64,000 bases of DNA from Geobacter sp. Lineage in GTDB: Bacteria > Desulfobacterota > Desulfuromonadia > Geobacterales > Geobacteraceae. Below are positions 35,597-44,244 of this stretch, in pieces. Both the position numbers and the translations under genes were made by a program. The first letter of the stretch is position 1; each line of letters starts with the position of its first letter. Under the pieces are notes generated by a model. That model was not told where the DNA came from. It ran no database searches and was given only the letters and a program-made list of their open reading frames with translations. Where the stretch lies: the NCBI GenBank assembly GCA_003574885.1, contig PJFC01000002.1, forward strand, positions 434,001 to 498,000, given 5' to 3'.

Positions 35597-36553
35597 GTGA
35601 AGCGCGAACTGCTAAAATTCCTGATTCTTGCAATACTGGTAGCCATTCTGCCCACGCTTCTTTCCGGCAGCTACCTGGTAAACGTTCTCATATTCGTCGG
35701 AATCCATACCATGCTGGCCGTCGCCTTGAACCTTCTCCTCGGTTTTGCCGGCCAGATATCCCTGGGCCATGCCGGGTTCTTCGGCCTTGGGGCTTACGCA
35801 TCAGCAATCCTTACGACCACCTACGGAATAAACCCCTGGATTGCCATGGTTGCGGCAGCTGTAGCCGTCTCCCTCCTCGCTTTCGCGATCGGGTTTCCGA
35901 TCCTGAAACTGAAGGGGCATTATCTGGCCATGGCCACCCTCGGTCTCGGCATCATCTTCTTCATCGTCTTTAACGAAGCAGTAGAGCTGACGGGAGGACC
36001 TTCAGGCTTTTCCGGCATACCCAACCTGAAGATCGGCTCCATTACCTTCGACAACGATCTCAAGAACTACGGCTTGATCTGGCTCTTTACCCTTGTAACG
36101 GTCCTCCTCTCGGTGAACCTGGCAAACTCCCGTATCGGTCGCGCACTGCGGGCAATCCACGATTCGGAAGTGGCAGCACGGGTGATGGGAGTCAACGCCC
36201 GGCTCCTCAAGGTCCAGATATTTGCTCTCTCCGCCGGCATCTCCGCTATTGCGGGAAGCCTCTACGCCCACACCATGGGGTTCATTTCTCCCACATCTTT
36301 TGGCTTCAATTTCTCGATAGAACTGATCACCATGGTCATTATCGGTGGACTGGGAAGCATCTACGGCTCACTCATCGGCGCCTTCATCCTGACGATCCTT
36401 CCTGAAGCGTTGCGCACCTTCCAGGATTACGACATCATCATCTACGGCATCATCCTGATCCTCATGACCATGTTTCTTCCGGGTGGCCTCGTACGAGGCA
36501 TTCCGGGACTTCTGGCCAGGCTTCGCCCTGCCGACAAGCAGGAAGAAGGGTAG
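35597..36553 (+). CDS. livM: ABC transporter permease LivM
   Basis: A 318-residue permease starting at GTG 35597 behind CCGAGG. It has the LivM segments LLGFAGQISLGHAGFFGLGAYASAIL and RIGRALRAIHDSEVAARVMGVN, the ATPase-contact loop, and GGLGSIYGSLIGA. About nine or ten helices. It completes the channel with LivH. Confidence 0.93.
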   Translation: MKRELLKFLILAILVAILPTLLSGSYLVNVLIFVGIHTMLAVALNLLLGFAGQISLGHAGFFGLGAYASAILTTTYGINPWIAMVAAAVAVSLLAFAIGFPILKLKGHYLAMATLGLGIIFFIVFNEAVELTGGPSGFSGIPNLKIGSITFDNDLKNYGLIWLFTLVTVLLSVNLANSRIGRALRAIHDSEVAARVMGVNARLLKVQIFALSAGISAIAGSLYAHTMGFISPTSFGFNFSIELITMVIIGGLGSIYGSLIGAFILTILPEALRTFQDYDIIIYGIILILMTMFLPGGLVRGIPGLLARLRPADKQEEG

Positions 36554-36558
36554 GTAAG

Positions 36559-37311
36559 ATGCTGGAAATACAAGCCATAACCCAGCTTTTCGGCGGCCTG
36601 ACCGCCCTGTGCGACGTCTCCTTCACTATCAGGCAGGGGGACATAACCGGTGTCATCGGTCCCAACGGGGCGGGGAAAACCACCCTGTTCAACATCATCA
36701 GCGGTATCTACCGTCAGACTTCCGGGCGCATCCTTCTACAGGGGAAGGATATAACGGGTTTACCACCGGAACGCCTCGCGCGGCTCGGCATCGTACGGAC
36801 GTTTCAGAACATAGAACTCTTCGGCCAGATGTCCGTGCTGGACAATGTCAAAGTTGGGCTCCACACGAAAAGCCACAGCGGACTGTTTTCCTGCTCGTTC
36901 AAGCTGCCGTGGCACCTTGTCGAGGAGCGGCGGATAGCTGAATCGGCACGGCGCTGGCTTGATTTCTGTGGCATTCCCGATCTCGCCGACCAGCGGGCCG
37001 ACAGTCTCCCCTTCGGTAAAGGCCGCCTCCTTGAGATCGCACGGGCTCTCGCGTCGGAACCCGGGATTATCTTCATGGATGAACCGGCCGCGGGACTCAA
37101 CAGCCGCGAAACCCAGGACCTCGCGTCCCTCATCCGGAAAATCAGGGACGCGGGTATCACCGTCGTACTGGTAGAGCATGACATGGAGCTGGTCATGGAC
37201 GTGTGCGATCGCATCCTGGTGCTCAGCCTCGGCGAGAAACTGGCTGAGGGGACTCCACGTGAGATTCAGGAGAATACGTCAGTCATCGCGGCATACCTGG
37301 GAGAAGGGTGA
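36559..37311 (+). CDS. livG: ABC transporter ATPase LivG
   Basis: A 250-residue ATPase with Walker A GPNGAGKTT, Q-loop RTFQNIELF, Walker B IIFMDEPAAGL and the H-loop VEHDM. The signature motif is unusual: where LSGGQ-type sequence is expected, this reads SLPFGKGRLLEIARAL. LivG proteins commonly have (L/S)(P/S)YG..R.LEIARAL here, so it is a family trait and not a defect. Six bases from livM. Confidence 0.94.
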   Translation: MLEIQAITQLFGGLTALCDVSFTIRQGDITGVIGPNGAGKTTLFNIISGIYRQTSGRILLQGKDITGLPPERLARLGIVRTFQNIELFGQMSVLDNVKVGLHTKSHSGLFSCSFKLPWHLVEERRIAESARRWLDFCGIPDLADQRADSLPFGKGRLLEIARALASEPGIIFMDEPAAGLNSRETQDLASLIRKIRDAGITVVLVEHDMELVMDVCDRILVLSLGEKLAEGTPREIQENTSVIAAYLGEG

Positions 37312-37356
37312 AAACCGGGAACAGGGAAAGCTGAACGCAGTACGCAAACATTGAAC
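37308..37356. repeat. 7-bp-unit array 3
   Basis: Seven units: GTGAAAA, CCGGGAA, CAGGGAA, AGCTGAA, CGCAGTA, CGCAAAC, ATTGAAC. The livG stop TGA lies in the first unit, and livF starts 8 bases after the array. Confidence 0.6.
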
Positions 37357-37363
37357 GGACCTT

Positions 37364-38107
37364 ATGCTCAAAATTGTCAATATAAACACCTACTACGGCC
37401 AAATCCACGCCCTGAAGAACATTACCCTGCACCTGGGTGAAGGTGAGATCGTTACCCTCATCGGGGCCAACGGGGCGGGGAAGACCACCATCCTCAACTC
37501 CATCTCTGCCCTGACGCCGGTAAAAAAGGGAGAAATTCTCCTGGACGGTACTCCTATCCAGGATTTGCCACCCTCCCATATAGTGAGCCTCGGCATTTCA
37601 CAGGTACCGGAAGGGCGACAGGTCTTTAAACCCCTTTCGGTGGAGGACAACCTTGAACTGGGGGCCTATCTCCGCTACAGGGGCCGGGAGGGGAGGGGGG
37701 CGATCCGCCAGGACCTGGAGGAGATTTTCACGCTTTTCCCCCGTCTCAAGGAGCGCCGCCGTCAGATGGCCGGAACCCTTTCCGGCGGCGAACAGCAAAT
37801 GCTGGCGATCGGCCGGGCGCTTATGGCCAGGCCTAGGCTGCTGCTCCTCGATGAGCCGTCCATGGGCCTGGCACCGCTGGTGGTTCAGGAAATATTCGGC
37901 GTCATCGAGAATCTGCGCCGCGAAAAAGGGACCACCGTCCTCCTGGTGGAACAGAACGCCAAGGCGGCCCTGAAGATGGCAGACCGTGGGTACGTGCTTG
38001 AAACAGGTAAAGTAATACTTGAAGGAAGCGCTGCCGAGTTACTGGAAAATAAAGATGTTCAGCGAGCCTATCTTGGCAGGGACAAAAAAGAGGTGTGGGA
38101 ACGGTAG
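37364..38107 (+). CDS. livF: ABC transporter ATPase LivF
   Basis: A 247-residue ATPase with Walker A GANGAGKTT, signature LSGGEQQMLAIGRALM, Walker B LLLLDEPSMGLAP and VEQNA as H-loop region, the usual LivF form. It pairs with LivG on the LivHM permease. It uses an ATG at 37364 without a strong Shine-Dalgarno, possibly because the 7-bp array occupies the leader. Confidence 0.94.
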   Translation: MLKIVNINTYYGQIHALKNITLHLGEGEIVTLIGANGAGKTTILNSISALTPVKKGEILLDGTPIQDLPPSHIVSLGISQVPEGRQVFKPLSVEDNLELGAYLRYRGREGRGAIRQDLEEIFTLFPRLKERRRQMAGTLSGGEQQMLAIGRALMARPRLLLLDEPSMGLAPLVVQEIFGVIENLRREKGTTVLLVEQNAKAALKMADRGYVLETGKVILEGSAAELLENKDVQRAYLGRDKKEVWER

Positions 38108-38159
38108 GAACTCGGGACTGGTAACATAGGTAGTTAAATTTCTGTCGTGAGGGACACAT

Positions 38160-39467
38160 ATGCAGCAACTGATCTGGGACGCCGAATACGAATGCATGCC
38201 ACGGGAAGACCTGGCGCAGCTCCAACTGGAGCGGCTGCAGGCCACGCTCAACCGGGTATATAAAAATGTCACCTGCTACCGGAACAAGTTCAACGAACTG
38301 GGTATCGTTCCCGAGGATGTTCAATCCCTGGAGGACCTCCAGAAACTGCCGTTCACCACAAAGGAAGACCTGCGCCTCAACTACCCCTACGGCATGTTCG
38401 CCGTCCCGCTGCGCGAAGTTGTCCGTATTCATTCGTCATCCGGAACGACGGGAAAACCGACGGTGGTCGGCTACACCCGCAATGACATCAAGGTCTGGTC
38501 CAACCTGGTGGCCCGGTTCGTAACTTCCGCCGGGGTAACCCACGACGACGTGGTACAGATTGCCTTCGGCTACGGCCTCTTCACCGGTGCCTTCGGGCTT
38601 CATTACGCTGCCGAGACCATCGGCGCTTCGGTCATCCCCATGAGTTCCGGCAACACCGAAAAACAGATCATGATCATGCAGGACTATAAATCTACCGTAC
38701 TTGTCAGCACCCCTAGCTATGCCATTACCCTGGCGGACAGGATCGAAAAGATGGGAATCGATCCGAAAACGCTCTCCCTCAGGATCGGCCTGTTCGGCGG
38801 AGAACCGTGGTCGGATGGCATGCGCCGCGAGATCGAGGAACGCCTCTACATCAGTGCCACCGATAACTACGGGCTGTCCGAAGTCATCGGTCCGGGGGTC
38901 GCGGGAGAATGCCAGTACAAATCCGGCATGCATCTCTTCGAGGATTCCTTTATCCCCGAGATCATCGATCCGGACACCGGCCAGGTCCTTCCGCCGGGAA
39001 GCGTAGGCGAACTGGTGCTGACCACCCTGAACAAGGAAGCGTTCCCCATGATCCGGTACCGGACGCGGGACATCACCAGCCTCGACTACACCCCCTGTGC
39101 CTGCGGTCGTACCCTGGTCCGGATGAGAAAGACCATGGGGCGTTCCGACGACATGCTCATCATCAAGGGAGTAAATGTCTTTCCGTCACAGATCGAAGAA
39201 GTTCTCTTCGCCATCGAAGGATGCGAACCCCACTATCAGCTGGTGGTCGATCGTCAGGGAGCAATGGATGTCCTGGAAGTACAGATAGAAGTCACGGAGA
39301 ATATCTTTTTCGACGAAATGAAGAAACAGAAGTCATTCCTCGAAGGAGTAGAGAAAAGATTGCAATCGACCTTGGGGGTCGGTGCCACGGTCAAGCTCGT
39401 TGAGCCGAACAGTATACCCCGTCATATAGGGAAGGCGGACCGGGTGATAGACAAACGGAAACTTTAA
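38160..39467 (+). CDS. paaK: Phenylacetate-CoA ligase, copy 2
   Basis: A 435-residue paralog of the ligase at 30410: [42 protein letters not shown] and [21 protein letters not shown] are intact. N-terminus and substrate-side residues differ (for example the segment after [16 protein letters not shown]), so the two may prefer different aryl or acyl acids. It is the last gene of the transport operon; a terminator follows about 100 bases on. Confidence 0.94.
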   Translation: MQQLIWDAEYECMPREDLAQLQLERLQATLNRVYKNVTCYRNKFNELGIVPEDVQSLEDLQKLPFTTKEDLRLNYPYGMFAVPLREVVRIHSSSGTTGKPTVVGYTRNDIKVWSNLVARFVTSAGVTHDDVVQIAFGYGLFTGAFGLHYAAETIGASVIPMSSGNTEKQIMIMQDYKSTVLVSTPSYAITLADRIEKMGIDPKTLSLRIGLFGGEPWSDGMRREIEERLYISATDNYGLSEVIGPGVAGECQYKSGMHLFEDSFIPEIIDPDTGQVLPPGSVGELVLTTLNKEAFPMIRYRTRDITSLDYTPCACGRTLVRMRKTMGRSDDMLIIKGVNVFPSQIEEVLFAIEGCEPHYQLVVDRQGAMDVLEVQIEVTENIFFDEMKKQKSFLEGVEKRLQSTLGVGATVKLVEPNSIPRHIGKADRVIDKRKL

Positions 39468-39563
39468 GAGGATTGATACTCGTGAAATCGCTCTGGAATG
39501 GGCTTTGCGCTGGTGGCCTCCAAATTTCCATTCTGAGCGGTTTTTGCGAGTCGGGCAAGGCCA

Positions 39564-39594
39564 ACACCAGGGGAGAATTAGGCCCCTGTGTTTT
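39564..39594 (+). terminator. Terminator of the ior-liv-paaK operon
   Basis: ACACCAGGGG and CCCCTGTGT pair with one bulged C, followed by TTTT. It lies in the 341-base stretch 39468-39808, which has no gene; the only other feature there is the hairpin at 39762. Confidence 0.65.
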
Positions 39595-39761
39595 CTGAAG
39601 GCAAAATATCCCCCGCAGGAAAGGATAAACCACTCGAATAGCATACACCGATAAAAGGGGATCAGGTGATGCCGATCTCCATAACGGAAACCAGGACCTT
39701 CTCATCAGATTCACACTTAACGTACTTTACATAATATATCTTATGGGACGTAACTAGTGTG

Positions 39762-39793
39762 GCCCAATCCAGCATTGAGTTTCTGGATTGGGC
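39762..39793. terminator. Hairpin before the end of the 39809 gene
   Basis: GCCCAATCCAG and CTGGATTGGGC form a perfect 11-bp stem with a 10-base loop, 16 bases beyond the stop of the minus-strand gene. It is probably its terminator. Confidence 0.6.
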
Positions 39794-39808
39794 ATTTCCG
39801 TCAAGGGA

Positions 39809-40306
39809 TTAATGTTCCATCATCCCCCCATGCCTTCCGCCTTCCCATCGAGTTTGCCTATCCCGGTCCCCATGCCTTTCGGGACGAAAATGACCGTAGT
39901 TTGCATAAGAAACTTCGCCGCGATGTCTGTCCCAGCCATCCCTGAAGCTGCGTAATCTTGCAATCGGGTATCTGCGAAGCTTCCACGGTAGCGCCCGGTA
40001 GCCAACGCTTACCCACGGCCCGTTATAATAGGGCGCTGCATACCACGAGTCGCCTCGGCAACGATAGTAACGATTGTCTGCATAAAAAAGGTCATCGGGG
40101 GTGCCAACCGCTACATAGAAGCCTAATCCGGGCCGCGCCACGAATTCGGGCGGCTCGACGACTTCCACGGGTTGAGCAGCGATAACGGATACCGGGAGAT
40201 TGCCGAGGTTGATGCCGATGTTGAGCCCGACATTGGATGCATGGGCCAGAGATACTGATGTTGCAGTTGCGAAAACGCTCAGAAGGGCAACAAGATACTT
40301 TCTCAC
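39809..40306 (-). CDS. Secreted small protein with YYNGPW motif, unknown
   Basis: A 165-residue exported protein with a signal peptide (1-23, ending AHA). It starts at a GTG with GGAAGGAGA ahead. Mature features: FYVAVGTPDDLFYADNRYYRCRGDSWYAAPYYNGPW, a pattern seen in small secreted proteins of delta-proteobacteria, and a strongly basic, His/Arg-rich tail (HRGEVSYANYGHFRPERHG). No catalytic motif is recognised. It stands alone between the transport operon and a second secreted-protein gene on the same strand. Confidence 0.75.
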   Translation of the reverse strand: MRKYLVALLSVFATATSVSLAHASNVGLNIGINLGNLPVSVIAAQPVEVVEPPEFVARPGLGFYVAVGTPDDLFYADNRYYRCRGDSWYAAPYYNGPWVSVGYRALPWKLRRYPIARLRSFRDGWDRHRGEVSYANYGHFRPERHGDRDRQTRWEGGRHGGMMEH

Positions 40307-40509
40307 GATAATCTCCTTCCCGAGATGCCAGTTGCGATGTTCACTTCACAACCACTGTTTAAGTCGAGACCGCTTTTCCCCGTATCATTGGCAAAGCCGA
40401 ACCGGCACAGGCTACGCCCCCAGAGCAGGCAATAAGCGCAACTGCCACGGTTATGATCGAGGAAAAGCAGCCTCTTCACGTTTCTACCGTACTTGGTGAG
40501 CTACTAGAA

Positions 40510-41004
40510 CTAGATCTTCTTCCCGGAAGCATTAACGTTCTTGTGTTCCGGACTTGTGGTACCCTTCCCATTACCGGTTCCCTGCCCTCTCCCGGCACCA
40601 TTTCCCGCAGCATGTTGCGTACCTGTGCCATTAAGTAAACCCTGCTGCGAAGGACCACGCTGCGAACCTTTACCATTTCCCGCAGCATGTTGCGTTCCCG
40701 TACCATTAAGCAAACCCTGCTGCGAAGGTCCGCGCTGTGAACCATTACCGGATTTCGACCCCCCTTTTCCTCCGGAACCCTGCCTGGATCCGTTTTGCAC
40801 GTTTCCGCCCTGCATATTGCCGCCACTTCCATGGGACAGGGATGACTCCATACCGCTTCCTCCACTGGGGCCGCCGAAACTGTGTCCCATGGAACCGCTC
40901 CCAAAGCCACCGCCACCCATGCCTCCGCCTCTGGCAAATGCCTGGCCGCCAAGAGATAGTGCGGCGATAACCGTTACAACCAAAGTTGTTCTGTTTGTTT
41001 TCAT
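40510..41004 (-). CDS. Secreted Gly-rich low-complexity protein with a 25-residue duplication
   Basis: A 164-residue exported protein: signal peptide 1-24 (ending AFA), then Gly/Ser-rich sequence (RGGGMGGGGFGSGSMG). A 25-residue unit starting GSQRGPSQQGLLNGTGTQHA occurs twice in a row without change; the matching DNA copies (about 40600-40740) differ at a few third positions, so the protein repeat is under selection. An AAGGAGGA site precedes the ATG. The opposite strand is open over the same length but lacks a ribosome site, so this strand is preferred. The function is unknown; such proteins are often surface or matrix components. Confidence 0.7.
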   Translation of the reverse strand: MKTNRTTLVVTVIAALSLGGQAFARGGGMGGGGFGSGSMGHSFGGPSGGSGMESSLSHGSGGNMQGGNVQNGSRQGSGGKGGSKSGNGSQRGPSQQGLLNGTGTQHAAGNGKGSQRGPSQQGLLNGTGTQHAAGNGAGRGQGTGNGKGTTSPEHKNVNASGKKI

Positions 41005-41523
41005 CTGTTTTATCCTCCTTGAAAGTTTGCTTCTTGTATGAGGAGGTATTTCACAGCACGTGCCAAGGTCATTGGATATTGTAACTGACCAAATTTATTC
41101 GGTTTTGTCGTTAATGACCAGGGATATCGCATCCTTTCTGGTGCAAGGGGTTGCGCGTGCGGTGAAAAGAATTGCACCGTATTCGCCGCGCCCTCACTGT
41201 TCCCAAAAGAATTAACGGCATATAACAGTCTCTTCTTCTGAAGTGTAGCACGCCCGGCACCTTGGCCATCTCTCCCCGACTGCGTTCGAACGTCCCTAAT
41301 TGGGGGAAAAGCGACCTTGACTTCAACACTTACTGTAATATCATTTCAAAAGTACCGTTACGGGTCGAGTTGTCTCTTCGTCTTAGATCGATGGAAAGTG
41401 CACGTTTTCGTGGGGAGCCAGCAATGCCACCTTTTGTCTGATCGAGTACCTTGTAGTAATTTCCTCACCGTCACTCACGTATTCCAACCTTCACCTGCAG
41501 AAGCGATTATAGGGGGTGGTATC
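41005..41523. other. 519-base stretch without a gene
   Basis: No coding region is supported here. A weak sigma70-like pair, TTGACT (41317) and TATCAT (41339), spaced by 16, could serve the lipoprotein gene at 41524. I see no RNA gene or repeat. Confidence 0.5.
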
Positions 41524-42438
41524 ATGTTGAGAAAAGTTATGGCTGCAGCAGCGGTAATAACAGTCGGTATACTGGCAGGGTGCGGTGGCGGTGGCGGCTC
41601 GTCAGCCCCCACCGTATCAGGGGTCGCAGCAACGGGCGCTCCGATGAGCGGCACTGCCTTCCTGAAGGACTCCACCGGTACCCAGATGAGCACAACGATC
41701 AACCCGCAGGCTGGCTCGTTTTCCTTTGATGTCAGTGGTAAAACGCCACCATTCATGATCAGGGCCGGTTCGCTCTATTCAATGAGCGGTGGGCCGGGAA
41801 CAGCCAATATCAACCCACTGTCACACCTCATGGTCGGCGACATGGCAGGTTTCAGCAACATGTCAACCATGAACTCCTTCTACAACAATCCGAACGGAAC
41901 CACGATGCGGAACATGTTCAGCAACATGAGTACATCAAGGCTACATGTACGGGAAAAGATGGGCCCTCTGCTTTCTGCCTACGGGGTTCCCAATGTTGAT
42001 CCGATCATGTCTCCTTACACCATTGGCAAGGGACTGGACCTGATGTTTGACAATGTTCATATGTCGATAGATAGATACGGCACTGTGACCATGATGAACA
42101 GCAGCGGAGGAACAATCTATTCCGGACCGATGGGAAACATGATGGGCGGTACGATGACGTCCGGAAGTATCATGCAGCCGGGCACAGGAACAAGCGGTAT
42201 CACCATTTCTCCTGTCTCCGGAACGTTGCAGATTAACGGCACCCTGCAGTTCAGCGCCAACATTTCGGTCACCTGGAGTGTTGTTGGGCTCAACAGCGGC
42301 AGCATTACTTCTGGCGGCCTCTATACTGCTCCGCCGTACCAGGGGATGTTCCTTGTCAAGGCCACCAGCACCGCTGACTCTACCAAATATGCGACTGCAA
42401 CCGTTTTTGTAGGCAGTATGGGCATGAGTATGATGTAG
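41524..42438 (+). CDS. Met-rich lipoprotein with C-terminal Ig-like domain
   Basis: A 304-residue lipoprotein with signal MLRKVMAAAAVITVGILAGC, lipobox LAGC at Cys20, then a Gly linker. The first domain (about 25-190) resembles carboxypeptidase-regulatory folds (VSGVAATGAPMSGTAFLKDSTG). Methionine is abundant in the middle (FSNMSTMNSFYN, GNMMGGTMTSGSIMQ). The C-terminal 70 residues are an Ig-like bacterial repeat (ISPVSGTLQINGTLQFSANISVTWSV). The ATG at 41524 follows AGGGGGTGG. The frame is open from 41317, but only this start gives a signal peptide. Surface adhesion or metal binding are possible; neither is shown. Confidence 0.75.
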   Translation: MLRKVMAAAAVITVGILAGCGGGGGSSAPTVSGVAATGAPMSGTAFLKDSTGTQMSTTINPQAGSFSFDVSGKTPPFMIRAGSLYSMSGGPGTANINPLSHLMVGDMAGFSNMSTMNSFYNNPNGTTMRNMFSNMSTSRLHVREKMGPLLSAYGVPNVDPIMSPYTIGKGLDLMFDNVHMSIDRYGTVTMMNSSGGTIYSGPMGNMMGGTMTSGSIMQPGTGTSGITISPVSGTLQINGTLQFSANISVTWSVVGLNSGSITSGGLYTAPPYQGMFLVKATSTADSTKYATATVFVGSMGMSMM

Positions 42439-42472
42439 CCATCTCACTTCGGTAAATCCTCTCCAAACAAAA

Positions 42473-42504
42473 AGCCCTCACTCGACTCTTGTCGGGTGAG
42501 GGCT
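42473..42504. terminator. Bidirectional terminator
   Basis: AGCCCTCACTCGAC and GTCGGGTGAGGGCT pair over 14 positions with one mismatch around TCTT, with AAAA before and TACTTT after, between convergent genes at 42438 and 42537. Confidence 0.8.
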
Positions 42505-42536
42505 ACTTTATGGTAATTGTAATTAAAGCAACTGGC

Positions 42537-43259
42537 TTACCAGTCATGCGCCTCAAGTTCACGCACGAGTTCAACCACCTTGCTCACCACGATCTCCTCG
42601 ATCCTGCGCCCCTTGTCAGCAGTTGCCCTGGTCGGGTCACCCCAGACTCCGCCGGCCCAGTACTTTCGCTTGTCCCGCACCAGTATCCCTCCCTGAGGGA
42701 AATTCGGGAATTCCCGTATGCCTGTCCCCTTGACCAGGTGCGGATGGGTGTAAAGAATGCGGGAGGTCTCGATCTCGCCGGCATGGGAATCCCCCTCGGT
42801 CTCCACAATACCGGCGCCTTCACGGCTCGCCAGTTCGTACTCCGTCACCACCGCCATCCGGATATCGGCGTATTCGGCAATCAGCGCCTCACCGGCATCC
42901 TGAAGCGCCATCCGATGCGCTCCGCCCGCATGACCGGTAAGTACAATGAAATTATTTAGCCCGTGACTATGAAGAGATACAACTATATCTTTCAATAAAC
43001 ACTTTAAGGTTTCAGTGCTGATTGAAATGGTGCCGGGATGACGGGCAGTCGATCGGCAGTTGCCGTAGTGGACCGGTGGCGCCACGAAAAGCGGTATACG
43101 GAGCGACGCCTTCTTCCCCACTTCATACGCCTGGATGGTGTCGGTGGAAAGAGGGAGGTGGCTGCCATGCTCCTCAACCGAGCCGAAGGGAATCAGGACC
43201 GACCGGGTCCGTTCCAGCCCGGCCGCAAACTCCGTCATCGTCATTTCTTCGATAATCAT
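42537..43259 (-). CDS. Creatininase-family amidohydrolase
   Basis: A 240-residue enzyme of the creatininase fold. Metal ligands are visible in LIPFGSVEEHGSHLPLSTD, in VLTGHAGGAH and in the Glu of DSHAGEIETS. The family includes creatininase, the MftE peptidase and the archaeal ArfB deformylase acting on GTP-derived pyrimidines. It follows queD and queE on the same strand, about 150 bases behind queE, so a substrate related to 7-deazapurine or pterin metabolism is more likely than creatinine. This is inference from position. Confidence 0.85.
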   Translation of the reverse strand: MIIEEMTMTEFAAGLERTRSVLIPFGSVEEHGSHLPLSTDTIQAYEVGKKASLRIPLFVAPPVHYGNCRSTARHPGTISISTETLKCLLKDIVVSLHSHGLNNFIVLTGHAGGAHRMALQDAGEALIAEYADIRMAVVTEYELASREGAGIVETEGDSHAGEIETSRILYTHPHLVKGTGIREFPNFPQGGILVRDKRKYWAGGVWGDPTRATADKGRRIEEIVVSKVVELVRELEAHDW

Positions 43260-43280
43260 CTCTAGTTCCAGTTAAATCCA

Positions 43281-43315
43281 GGGATCGGCAATCGGGGAAC
43301 AGTAAAAATCAAAAA
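43281..43315. repeat. 7-bp-unit array 4
   Basis: Five units: GGGATCG, GCAATCG, GGGAACA, GTAAAAA, TCAAAAA. It lies just upstream of the creatininase-family gene. Confidence 0.6.
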
Positions 43316-43377
43316 CTGAGCCTATTGTAAGCATGTCGAATTCAGGGACTATTAGAGCGCCTCAAGTTTAACTAAAA

Positions 43378-43405
43378 ATTCAAAACTCATAATTCAAAAT
43401 TGCAT
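43378..43405. repeat. 7-bp-unit array 5
   Basis: Four units: ATTCAAA, ACTCATA, ATTCAAA, ATTGCAT. It abuts the queE stop codon. Confidence 0.75.
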
Positions 43406-44158
43406 TTACAATTGTCCCATAAATCGATGTGTCTGGGGTATGACCCGCACTTCCGCCAGGTTCCTGTACGCAAGCTCCTGTAGTTCCAGCACCAGTTGCG
43501 GTGGTATTGTCACCTGCCCTTCCCTGTCCGTTACCGGTTGGAGGATGAGGGGGATGGTCCGGTCGACGGCGGCGATGATCTCGCAGGTACGGGAGATTTC
43601 CCACTCCTCGGTTGAAGAGCCTATCACCGTCTTGACGAAAAGGTTTTTCTTCCGGGCAATCCGGAGAAAGTCGAGGTGATGGCTCCACTGGTCGCCGCAG
43701 TTAGAGGTCGAGGGGAGCTTTATGTCCATGCTGATATGGTCAATGTGGTGTATCAAGCTTTCCAGTGCGTTAGGGAGGACGCCGTTGGTCTCCAGGTAGA
43801 TGGGAAGGTAGTTACGGAGCACAGGCAGCCACTCCTGCAGGGTCGCATGGTTGAGGAGCGGTTCGCCCCCCGTGAGACTCAAGGAATGGTGGAGACCCGG
43901 CCAGCCTCGTTGCCACCCTTCCAGGACGGCAACGATCCGGTCGAGGGTGACGGGGTTATGGGCGGGATGGAAATCACGTCTCCCCGGTGTTCCCTCCAAC
44001 TGGCAGGTCGCTGGGGGAGCAGGAGTTACGGTGTCGCAGTAGTCGCAGGAGAGGTTGCAGCCGTGGAAACGGAGAAAAATCTGCCTGAGCCCCACCAGCA
44101 TCCCCTCCCCCTGAATTGAGGAAAAGAGTTCGATACAGTCGGCGGTACGGTAGCTCAT
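43406..44158 (-). CDS. queE: 7-carboxy-7-deazaguanine synthase QueE
   Basis: A 250-residue radical-SAM enzyme making the 7-deazapurine core of queuosine from the QueD product. The N-terminus reads FSSIQGEGMLVGLRQIFLRFHGCNLSCDYCDT: the substrate loop QGEG and the cluster motif CxxxCxxC. SLTGGEPLL is the SAM GGE motif. A longer insert lies between the cluster motif and GGE than in compact QueE. The start at 44158 has GAGG upstream; an open frame extends to 44221 over a repeat array. It forms an operon with queD. Confidence 0.93.
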   Translation of the reverse strand: MSYRTADCIELFSSIQGEGMLVGLRQIFLRFHGCNLSCDYCDTVTPAPPATCQLEGTPGRRDFHPAHNPVTLDRIVAVLEGWQRGWPGLHHSLSLTGGEPLLNHATLQEWLPVLRNYLPIYLETNGVLPNALESLIHHIDHISMDIKLPSTSNCGDQWSHHLDFLRIARKKNLFVKTVIGSSTEEWEISRTCEIIAAVDRTIPLILQPVTDREGQVTIPPQLVLELQELAYRNLAEVRVIPQTHRFMGQL

Positions 44159-44178
44159 GAAAAAACCTCGGGGAAACA

Positions 44179-44243
44179 GTGAAAGGTGAAAAGTTAAAAG
44201 GGGTTTTAATTCAAAATTCAAAACTCATAATTCATAATTGCTT
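44179..44243. repeat. 7-bp-unit array 6 (two unit families)
   Basis: GTGAAAG, GTGAAAA, GTTAAAA, then GGGGTTTTA (9 bases), then ATTCAAA, ATTCAAA, ACTCATA, ATTCATA, ATTGCTT. It fills nearly all of the gap between queD and queE. Confidence 0.8.
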
Positions 44244-44244
44244 T

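Noticed and set aside
40370-40500. Short minus-strand frame coding VAVALIACSGGVACAG, resembling a small lipoprotein signal
   Set aside because: Only a GTG start without a Shine-Dalgarno is available, and the mature part would be about 20 residues.
40541-41041. Pro/Cys-rich open frame on the plus strand opposite the Gly-rich protein gene
   Set aside because: It is the mirror of a Gly/Ser-rich gene. The minus-strand frame has a signal peptide and a strong AAGGAGGA site; this one has neither.
41120-41150. TGGTGC...TTGC pattern resembling a sigma54 promoter
   Set aside because: The GG to GC spacing is one base too long for a -24/-12 element.
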